From Desulfobacterales bacterium (GTDB lineage: Bacteria; Desulfobacterota; Desulfobacteria; Desulfobacterales; UBA5852), in assembly GCA_030066455.1 (NCBI GenBank), contig JASJBQ010000281.1, positions 1 through 6,292 of the forward strand: a stretch of DNA of 6,292 nt. Reading direction: 5' to 3'. Each line of letters opens with the position of its first letter. The stretch's first letter is position 1. A program made the translations under genes and the position numbers. Of the stretch, positions 1-5,140 are shown piece after piece. The notes under the pieces were generated by a model, which ran no database searches, had not been told where the DNA came from, and saw only the letters and a program-made list of their open reading frames with translations.

Positions 1-1164
1 GTCGGTGAAGTCGGCGGCGGCGAGATCAACATCATCGGCATCGGCACGCACCCGTCCATCGGGCTGCGCAAGGGCGTGGTGGTGAACATCGAATCGACGG
101 TGGATTCCATCAAGAAAGCGGTGGAGGAAGCCGAACTGATGGCCGGCTGCGAGATCTCCTCGGTCTATGCCGGCATCGCCGGGGGGCACATCACCGGTTT
201 CAACAGCCGCGGCATCGTGGCCATCAAGGGCAGCGAGATCACCGAAAACGATGTCGAGCGCGTCATCGATGCCGCCCGGGCGGTGGCCATCCCCATGGAC
301 CGGGAAGTCATTCACGTCCTGCCGCAGGAATACATCGTCGACGAGCAGACCGGCATCCAGAACCCGGTGGGCATGGCCGGCGTGCGTCTCGAAGCCAAGA
401 TCCACATCGTCACCGGGGCCGTCACCTCGGCGCACAATATCGTCAAATGCTGCAACCGCTCCGGCCTGGACGTCTGCGACATCGTCCTGGAAAGTCTGGC
501 CTCGGGCGAGGCCGTGTTGAGCGACGAGGAAAAGGAGCTCGGCACCGCCTTGATCGATCTCGGCGGGGGCACCACCGATCTGGCCGTCTTTGCCGGCAAG
601 AACATCAAGCACACGTTCGTGCTGGCGCTGGGCGGCAACAACCTGACCAACGACATCGCCATCGGTCTGCGCGCACCCCATGCCGATGCCGAAAAGATCA
701 AGACCCGCTTCGGCACCTGCCTGCCGCACAGCGTCAGCGCCGAAGACATGATCGAGGTGCCGGGCATGGGCGGGCGTGAGGCGCGCAAACTGCCGCGCCA
801 GATCCTGGGCGAGATCCTGGAGCCGCGCATGGAGGAGATCTTCACCCTGATCAAGCGCGAAATCTATCGGGCCGGCATGGAGGCCAGCATTCCGTCCGGG
901 CTCGTGCTGACCGGCGGCACTTCGCTACTGGAAGGCGCCACCGATATCGCCGAATCCGTTTTCAATCTTCAGACCCGCCTGGGAAAGCCCCAGGGGATCA
1001 CCGGGCTCGTGGACGTGGTCAACAACCCGATGTATGCCACGGGTGTTGGGCTTGTCCTGTATGGTGCGCGCAACCAGACCGAGAAGAAATTCCGCATCCG
1101 CGATGCCAATATCTTCAATCGCATCGTGGCGCAGATGAAACGCTGGTTCAAGGATGTGGTCTGA
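1..1164 (+). CDS. ftsA: Cell division protein FtsA (5' partial)
   Basis: FtsA is an actin-like ATPase that tethers FtsZ polymers to the inner face of the cytoplasmic membrane and recruits later division proteins. The reading frame is open from base 1, before the first ATG at 76, and 387 residues are visible. The opening residues VGEVGGGEINIIGIG match the region just after the first phosphate motif of FtsA, so roughly 20-25 N-terminal residues lie upstream. The FtsA-specific 1C subdomain covers about visible residues 75-150, including the VLPQEYIVDEQ segment. The second phosphate motif (LIDLGGGTTDLAVF) is coded near 547-588 and the adenosine motif (GLVLTGGTSLLEGA) near 898-940. The C-terminus, NRIVAQMKRWFKDVV, is a typical amphipathic membrane-targeting helix. 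The stop is TGA at 1162-1164. The ftsZ gene follows in the same direction, as in most dcw clusters. The visible part shows no sign of disruption. Confidence 0.97.
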   Translation, partial: VGEVGGGEINIIGIGTHPSIGLRKGVVVNIESTVDSIKKAVEEAELMAGCEISSVYAGIAGGHITGFNSRGIVAIKGSEITENDVERVIDAARAVAIPMDREVIHVLPQEYIVDEQTGIQNPVGMAGVRLEAKIHIVTGAVTSAHNIVKCCNRSGLDVCDIVLESLASGEAVLSDEEKELGTALIDLGGGTTDLAVFAGKNIKHTFVLALGGNNLTNDIAIGLRAPHADAEKIKTRFGTCLPHSVSAEDMIEVPGMGGREARKLPRQILGEILEPRMEEIFTLIKREIYRAGMEASIPSGLVLTGGTSLLEGATDIAESVFNLQTRLGKPQGITGLVDVVNNPMYATGVGLVLYGARNQTEKKFRIRDANIFNRIVAQMKRWFKDVV

Positions 1165-1175
1165 AAAACACGATC

Positions 1176-1223
1176 GCGATTGCCGTTTAGACGGCAATCG
1201 CAACGCAACCGCGCCGGGCGCGG
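1176..1223 (+). other. Two hairpins in the ftsA-ftsZ gap
   Basis: The first is a perfect 11-bp inverted repeat (1176-1186 with 1191-1201) around a TTAG loop. The second is a shorter stem, CCGCG at 1209-1213 with CGCGG at 1219-1223, closed by a 5-base loop. Neither is followed by a T run, so they do not look like intrinsic terminators. They lie between the ftsA stop and the ftsZ ribosome binding site. A role in mRNA processing, stability or in setting the FtsA:FtsZ ratio is possible but is inference. Confidence 0.6.
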
Positions 1224-1242
1224 GCAACCAACAACGTGTCAC

Positions 1243-1250
1243 AGGGGGGA
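1243..1250 (+). promoter_or_regulatory. Ribosome binding site deciding the ftsZ start
   Basis: The purine stretch AGGGGGGA sits three bases before ATG 1254. A GTG at 1236 in the same frame would add six residues (MSQGGI), but the purine stretch would then lie inside the coding region. The protein beginning MFTYVDNENAAKIKVIGVGG also matches the usual FtsZ N-terminus. This favours 1254. Confidence 0.75.
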
Positions 1251-1253
1251 ATT

Positions 1254-2438
1254 ATGTTTACGTACGTCGACAATGAGAACGCAGCCAAGATCAAGGTCAT
1301 TGGCGTGGGCGGCGCCGGGGGTAACGCCATCAACAACATGATCTCGTCCAATCTCCAGGGGGTCAAGTTCATCGTGGCCAATACCGACGCCCAGTCCCTG
1401 GACGTCTCCAAGGCCCCGCTCAAGATCCAGTTGGGCGAACAGCTGACCGAAGGGCTGGGCGCCGGCGCCAACCCGGATGTGGGGCGCGAGGCCGCGATCG
1501 AGACCGTGGACGCCCTGCGCGGCGCCCTGGACGGCAGCCACATGGTCTTCATTACCGCCGGCCTGGGCGGCGGGACAGGTACCGGGGCCGCACCGGTGAT
1601 CGCCGAAATCTGCAAGGAAATGGGCATCCTGACGGTGGCCGTCGTCTCCAAGCCCTTTTCGTTCGAGGGTAAAAAACGCTCGCGGCAGGCCGACAGCGGG
1701 CTCGAGCGGCTCAAACAGGTGGCCGACACCGCCATCACGATCAACAACGACCGTCTGCGCGGGCTGGCCTCCAAAAACGCCACCATGCTCGACATGTTCC
1801 GCCGGGCCGACGAGGTGCTGCTGCACTCGGTCAAGGGGATCACCGATCTGATCATGATGCCCGGCCTGGTCAACCTCGACTTCGCCGACGTCAAGGCCAC
1901 CATGTCCAAGGCCGGCATGGCCATCATGGGCATCGGTGCGGCCAGCGGCGAAAACCGGGCCCTCGAAGCGGCCGAGCGGGCCATTTCCCATCCGCTGCTC
2001 GAAGACATTTCGATCGCCGGCGCCAAGGGCGTCCTCATGAACATCACGAGCACCAGCGATTTGACCATGGAGGAAATGACCGAGGCCTCCGACCGCATCT
2101 ACAACGAGGTCGGCGAGGACGCCGACATCATCTGGGGTACGGTGGTGGACGACAGTCTCGGCGACGAGATGCGTGTCACGGTCATTGCCACCGGCATCGG
2201 CCAGAGCGCCGCGCCGGAACCCGAAAAACCGGTGGATGCCACCTTTGGCGGCAAACTGCGCCCGGTGACGGTCGAAGACCTCCAGAACGTGGTCGACTAC
2301 GAGGAGCCGGCATTCATGCGGCGACGCAAGGCCGCGGCTGCCGGCGGCGGCGATGTCGCGCTGAATCACTTTTCCCACGGCGCGGTCGATGAAACCGACC
2401 TCGATGTGCCGACCTTTCTGCGTCGCAAGGCGGACTGA
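1254..2438 (+). CDS. ftsZ: Cell division GTPase FtsZ
   Basis: FtsZ is the tubulin-like GTPase that polymerises into the cytoplasmic Z ring at the division site. The product is 394 residues, a normal length. The N-terminal nucleotide-binding domain contains GVGGAGGNAINNM (about 18-29) and the tubulin signature GGGTGTG at 105-111. The T7 synergy loop NLDFAD (207-212) supplies the catalytic acidic residues for the neighbouring subunit. The second domain runs to about 316 and is followed by a variable linker. The protein ends in LDVPTFLRRKAD (383-394), the conserved peptide that binds FtsA and other partners. A second similar segment, YEEPAFMRRRKA, lies at 349-360, which is unusual and is reported as a finding. 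The start is ATG 1254 with a purine-rich site just upstream, and the stop is TGA 2436-2438. It follows ftsA after 89 bases and is probably co-transcribed with it. Confidence 0.98.
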   Translation: MFTYVDNENAAKIKVIGVGGAGGNAINNMISSNLQGVKFIVANTDAQSLDVSKAPLKIQLGEQLTEGLGAGANPDVGREAAIETVDALRGALDGSHMVFITAGLGGGTGTGAAPVIAEICKEMGILTVAVVSKPFSFEGKKRSRQADSGLERLKQVADTAITINNDRLRGLASKNATMLDMFRRADEVLLHSVKGITDLIMMPGLVNLDFADVKATMSKAGMAIMGIGAASGENRALEAAERAISHPLLEDISIAGAKGVLMNITSTSDLTMEEMTEASDRIYNEVGEDADIIWGTVVDDSLGDEMRVTVIATGIGQSAAPEPEKPVDATFGGKLRPVTVEDLQNVVDYEEPAFMRRRKAAAAGGGDVALNHFSHGAVDETDLDVPTFLRRKAD

Positions 2439-2452
2439 AGCGCCGGATGGCG

Positions 2453-2476
2453 GTTGGCCGGCGCGCGCCGGCTGAC
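2453..2476 (+). other. GC palindrome / hairpin just after ftsZ
   Basis: A perfect 16-bp palindrome (2457-2472) lies 18 bases after the ftsZ stop. In RNA it can form a six-GC-pair stem with a GCGC loop, extended by two G-U pairs, a U-A and a G-C (2453-2456 with 2473-2476). No T run follows, so it is not a standard intrinsic terminator. It may protect the 3' end of ftsZ mRNA or assist termination, which is inference. Confidence 0.5.
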
Positions 2477-2512
2477 GTGCGCCTGATCAAGCGCCTCGAG
2501 CCAGGCTGCGCA

Positions 2513-2540
2513 TTGACTTCCAGTTGAGCGCTCGTATTCT
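2513..2540 (+). promoter_or_regulatory. Candidate sigma-70-type promoter for the radical SAM gene
   Basis: TTGACT at 2513-2518 (5 of 6 matches to TTGACA) is followed after 16 bases by TATTCT at 2535-2540 (4 of 6 matches to TATAAT). The pair lies in the gap after ftsZ and points toward the radical SAM gene. A transcript would begin around 2547 and carry a leader of about 110 bases before ATG 2656. The match is by eye only. Confidence 0.45.
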
Positions 2541-2556
2541 CTGGTAGTCCGCGCGC

Positions 2557-2611
2557 GAGGGTACCCCGCCCCGGACCGGTCCCCCCCCGCTCCGGGGCGG
2601 GGCAACCCCTC
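2557..2611 (+). other. Very stable long hairpin in the leader of the radical SAM gene
   Basis: A perfect 12-bp, almost all-GC stem pairs 2564-2575 (CCCCGCCCCGGA) with 2591-2602, around a 15-base loop that contains a run of eight C (2581-2588). After a small internal loop, five more pairs (GAGGG 2557-2561 with CCCTC 2607-2611) extend it. No T run follows. It lies just downstream of the promoter-like pair at 2513-2540, so it could be a structured 5' leader, a small RNA, or a factor-dependent end of the ftsZ transcript. Confidence 0.55.
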
Positions 2612-2620
2612 TAATCGATC

Positions 2621-2658
2621 GCCCGGCCATTCAGCGGCCGGGCCGCAAGGCCTGAATG
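2621..2658 (+). promoter_or_regulatory. Competing stems over the ribosome binding region and start codon
   Basis: Three overlapping inverted repeats are visible. GCCCGGCC (2621-2628) pairs perfectly with 2636-2643. GGCC (2641-2644) pairs with GGCC (2649-2652) around GCAA, a GNRA-type tetraloop, and holds the GG of the weak ribosome site AAGG (2647-2650). CATTCAG (2628-2634) pairs perfectly with CTGAATG (2652-2658), which contains the start codon. The first excludes the other two, as it uses bases 2628 and 2641-2643. This resembles an open/closed translation switch. The pairings are seen directly and the function is inferred. Confidence 0.45.
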
Positions 2659-4380
2659 AATCCGTCCTCACGCGCCAGAAACAGACCCCCGAGCGAGACC
2701 GGTGTGATCCGTAAAAGCTGGGCCGGCCAGATCAAAATCGGTCTGTTTTATCCCCAGCGCTACGATCTGGCCATGTCCAATCTGGGTTTTCAGACGGTCT
2801 ATCGTCTTTTCAACCGCGAAGCCGACGTCATCTGCGAACGCTTCCTGGCCGACATCAGCGCCCACACACCCCCGCAGAAAATCGTGTCGTTGGAAAGCGG
2901 GCGGCCCGCCCGCGACTTCGACCTGCTGGCTTTCTCGATTGCCTTTGAAAACGATTACCCCCATGTCCTGCGACTGCTCCAGTTGGCCGGCTTGCCCCTG
3001 GAAGCCCGCGAACGCGGGGCCGAGGCCCCCCTTGTGCTGGCCGGCGGCGTTGCCGTCATGCTGAACCCCGAGCCTTTGGCGGCCTTTTTCGACCTTTTCC
3101 TTATCGGCGAGGCCGAAGCCATCCTGCCGGCCTTTATCGCGCATTGCCGGCAGGCGCGCGGCGACTACCGCGGGCTTCTGGAAACCACGCCGCCGGAACT
3201 CCCGGGGGTTTACGTCCCCCGCCTTTACCGGCCCGTCTATCACCGCGACGGCGTGCTTCAATCCTTCACGGCCGCCGACCCGCGCATCGCCCGGATCCCG
3301 ATGCCGCGGGCCGCGGATGTGCCCACGCTCGAAACCGCCACCGTCGTCATGACGGCCGACACGACCTTCCCCGACACCTGCCTGATCGAGGTCAGCCGCG
3401 GATGCCCCCATGGCTGCCGATTTTGCAGCGCCGGCTTTATCTACCGCCCCCCGCGTTACCGCGACCCGCAATTTCTGGCGCAATGCCTGCGCCGGGCCGC
3501 CCGCACCACCCAGCGGGTGGGCCTCGTGGGGGCCGCCGTTTCCGACTATCCCGGCATCGGGAAACTCTGCGCCGGGCTTGCCGATACCAGCCTGCGGCTC
3601 TCGTTCAGCTCCCTGCGGGCGGACGCCCTGAGCGCTGAACTGCTCGACGTCCTGCGGGCCAACCACACCAAAACCGCCACCATCGCGCCCGAAGCCGGAT
3701 CGGCGCGCCTGCGCCGGGCGATCAACAAGGGGCTTGCGGAGGCGGACATCCTGCAGGCGGCGGACAATCTGGTCCGTGCCGGCATTCCCAATCTGAAACT
3801 GTATTTCATGCTGGGTCTGCCCACCGAGACGCAAGCGGACATCGAGGCGATCGTCGCGCTGGTTCGATCGGTCAAGCAGGTTTTTCTCGATGCCAGCCGC
3901 AAGATGAGACGCATCGGTACGATCACGGTGAACGCCACCCCCTTCGTCCCCAAGCCGTCGACACCCTTCCAGTGGGCCGGCATGGCCCCGCCGCAAACCA
4001 TCAAAAAACGATTGCATCGGCTGCGCAAAGGCCTTCAGCCCATCGCCAACGTGCGCTTTCAGCACGAAAGTGTCCGCGAGGCCTACATTCAGGCCCTGCT
4101 GGCCCGCGGCGACCGGCGCGTCGGCGACCTCCTGCTTCGCCACCATCGGACGGGTGGCCGCTGGCCCCAGACCCTGCGGGACGCATCCTTCGACGCCGAT
4201 TTCTTCACCCTGAGGGAACGCGCGGCCGACGAATTGCTTCCCTGGGACTTCATCGACACGGGTGTCAAGAAATCCTTCCTCTGGCGGGAATACCAGCGAG
4301 CCCTTGCGGGGCGACCGTCACCGCCCTGCCCCCCGGATCTCGCCTGCCAGCGGTGTGGGGCCTGCCCTCCCGTGGCCTGA
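2656..4380 (+). CDS. Radical SAM protein with B12-binding-like N-terminus, function unknown
   Basis: The 574-residue product belongs to the radical SAM superfamily, whose members use a [4Fe-4S] cluster to cleave S-adenosylmethionine and start radical chemistry. The cluster motif CxxxCxxC is clear at C250, C254 and C257 (RGCPHGCRFCSAG). The N-terminal region (about 25-170) resembles the Rossmann-like cobalamin-binding domain of related proteins (YPQRYDLAMSNLGFQTVYRL; GG at 130-131; DLFLIGEAE at 146-154), but I see no DxHxxG cobalamin signature. Later conserved pieces are SFSSLRAD, TIAPEAGSARLRRAINKG, LKLYFMLGLPTE and NATPFVPKPSTPFQW. These recall the uncharacterised TIGR03960-type family. Four more cysteines end the protein (C558, C564, C567, C570) and could bind a second cluster or metal. 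ATG 2656 has only a weak AAGG site; an in-frame GTG at 2704 is a less likely start. Substrate and pathway are unknown, and the place next to ftsZ does not prove a division role. Confidence 0.92.
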   Translation: MNPSSRARNRPPSETGVIRKSWAGQIKIGLFYPQRYDLAMSNLGFQTVYRLFNREADVICERFLADISAHTPPQKIVSLESGRPARDFDLLAFSIAFENDYPHVLRLLQLAGLPLEARERGAEAPLVLAGGVAVMLNPEPLAAFFDLFLIGEAEAILPAFIAHCRQARGDYRGLLETTPPELPGVYVPRLYRPVYHRDGVLQSFTAADPRIARIPMPRAADVPTLETATVVMTADTTFPDTCLIEVSRGCPHGCRFCSAGFIYRPPRYRDPQFLAQCLRRAARTTQRVGLVGAAVSDYPGIGKLCAGLADTSLRLSFSSLRADALSAELLDVLRANHTKTATIAPEAGSARLRRAINKGLAEADILQAADNLVRAGIPNLKLYFMLGLPTETQADIEAIVALVRSVKQVFLDASRKMRRIGTITVNATPFVPKPSTPFQWAGMAPPQTIKKRLHRLRKGLQPIANVRFQHESVREAYIQALLARGDRRVGDLLLRHHRTGGRWPQTLRDASFDADFFTLRERAADELLPWDFIDTGVKKSFLWREYQRALAGRPSPPCPPDLACQRCGACPPVA

Positions 4381-4500
4381 CCTGCCGGCAGCGACATCAC
4401 TGTCGACCCCCCATCCGACCGGACGATTCGCCCCTCCCTGGAAGGAACAATCTTTTCCATTGATACCAGTGGTTTTTATCTGCCCGCCGTGGGCGCGGGA

Positions 4501-4560
4501 GAAATTCAAAATTCCGTATTTTTTTTGTTATTCCAAAACTTTATAAAAAAGAACTTGCAG
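4501..4560 (+). promoter_or_regulatory. AT-rich island, probable promoter region of the cytochrome-rnf operon
   Basis: 46 of these 60 bases are A or T, in sharp contrast to the GC-rich flanks. The stretch includes T8 at 4519-4526 and A6 at 4545-4550, with TATAAA at 4542-4547 as a possible -10-like element. I could not find a well-spaced -35 box or a sigma-54 GG/GC pair. The gap 4381-4644 holds nothing else convincing. A promoter for the cytochrome and rnf genes is the simplest reading, but the exact elements are not defined. Confidence 0.35.
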
Positions 4561-4627
4561 GCATATGGCCAGTATGGTAGTCAAATTTGTCCAGTTTGCC
4601 GCGCCCTCCCACCGCCAACTTACATAC

Positions 4628-4633
4628 GAAGGA
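4628..4633 (+). promoter_or_regulatory. Ribosome binding site of the cytochrome gene
   Basis: GAAGGA ends 11 bases before ATG 4645, a rather long spacing. It supports 4645 over the upstream in-frame ATG at 4489. The 4489 start would add 52 residues with no signal-like character and would place the membrane anchor internally. Confidence 0.55.
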
Positions 4634-4644
4634 ATGGACCGCCT

Positions 4645-5079
4645 ATGACTTCGGAGAAAGATTTTAAGCTGATTCTCAGCGTGGCCGTTATCCTCTTTCT
4701 GGTCGGCGTGCTCTGTCTCGCCGCCTTCCCCGTCAAATCCCCCCAGATTCCCAACCGCATTCAATATCGCAGCGCCACCGGTCATGCCCTTTTCGAACAC
4801 ATCGAGCACAACAGGGGCTATGACGTCGAATGCCTCGAATGCCACCACCACCACGCCGAGGATCTGGCGGATGAAGAACTTCTCGCCTGTGGCGCGTGCC
4901 ATCCCCAGGAACCCGGCAAGGCCACCGATCCCGAAGTGTGCAATGAATGCCACGACGAGGAATACTACGAAGACACCGAGATGGTGGGGCGCACGGATGC
5001 CACCCACGATCAGTGCAAGACATGCCACGCCGGTATCGGTGCCGGACCGCTCGAATGTGCTGAATGTCACCTTTTGTAG
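4645..5079 (+). CDS. Membrane-anchored pentaheme c-type cytochrome (c3/c7-like), Rnf-associated
   Basis: The 144-residue product starts MTSEKDFKLILSVAV and has one hydrophobic segment (about 8-28). This should act as a Sec signal or an uncleaved anchor, with the rest in the periplasm. No good lipobox or signal peptidase I site is obvious. Five CxxCH heme motifs follow, with cysteines at 63/66, 82/85, 99/102, 124/127 and 138/141. Seven other histidines (47, 52, 55, 68-70, 121) can supply the distal ligands for bis-histidine hemes, as in class III cytochromes. The HxxxxHxxH segment before the first heme is typical of that class. An acidic, tyrosine-bearing loop (DEEYYEDTE, 104-112) lies between hemes three and four. 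The gene is 61 bases before rnfC. Multiheme cytochromes are known beside rnf genes in sulfate reducers and in Methanosarcina, so it probably exchanges electrons between Rnf and periplasmic carriers. The exact partner is inference. Confidence 0.92.
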   Translation: MTSEKDFKLILSVAVILFLVGVLCLAAFPVKSPQIPNRIQYRSATGHALFEHIEHNRGYDVECLECHHHHAEDLADEELLACGACHPQEPGKATDPEVCNECHDEEYYEDTEMVGRTDATHDQCKTCHAGIGAGPLECAECHLL

Positions 5080-5127
5080 CGGCCGTCCGTCCCGTTCGCA
5101 AATTCCGCTCAGCGAAGTATGCCATGA

Positions 5128-5133
5128 AGAGGG
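5128..5133 (+). promoter_or_regulatory. Ribosome binding site of the rnfC-like gene
   Basis: AGAGGG lies seven bases before ATG 5141, a good spacing. The next codon, 5144, is also ATG, so the exact first residue is uncertain by one codon. Confidence 0.6.
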
Positions 5134-5140
5134 TTAGACC

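Noticed and set aside
1236..1253. GTG 1236 as the ftsZ start
   Set aside because: It would put the strong purine-rich ribosome site inside the gene and add MSQGGI, which is not part of the usual FtsZ N-terminus.
1239..2378. Long minus-strand open frame (379 codons) opposite ftsZ, with similar ones opposite ftsA and the radical SAM gene
   Set aside because: High-GC third positions suppress stops on the opposite strand. The translations show low-complexity G/H/D/R composition and no family motif, while the + strand genes are unmistakable.
3144..3638. Alternative + strand frames inside the radical SAM gene (164 and 73 codons)
   Set aside because: They are Pro/Arg/Ala-rich frame-shifted readings of the real gene and contain no recognisable domain.
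4482..4526. Intrinsic terminator after the radical SAM gene
   Set aside because: A weak 5-bp GC stem (4483-4487 with 4495-4499) exists, but the T8 run begins 19 bases after it, too far for a standard terminator.
2542..4582. Shared 8-mer TGGTAGTC at 2542-2549 and 4575-4582, near both promoter regions
   Set aside because: Many shared 8-mers are expected by chance in 6 kb, the flanks are unrelated, and no dyad symmetry is present.
4489..4644. A longer N-terminus for the cytochrome starting at ATG 4489, including a CPVC pair
   Set aside because: The added 52 residues come from the AT-rich non-coding stretch, lack a signal peptide and would bury the membrane anchor. The CPVC is not followed by His, so it is no heme site.
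4661..4725. Lipoprotein signal in the cytochrome (VGVLC)
   Set aside because: The residue before Cys24 is Leu, not Gly, Ala or Ser, so it does not fit a lipobox. A simple membrane anchor is more likely.
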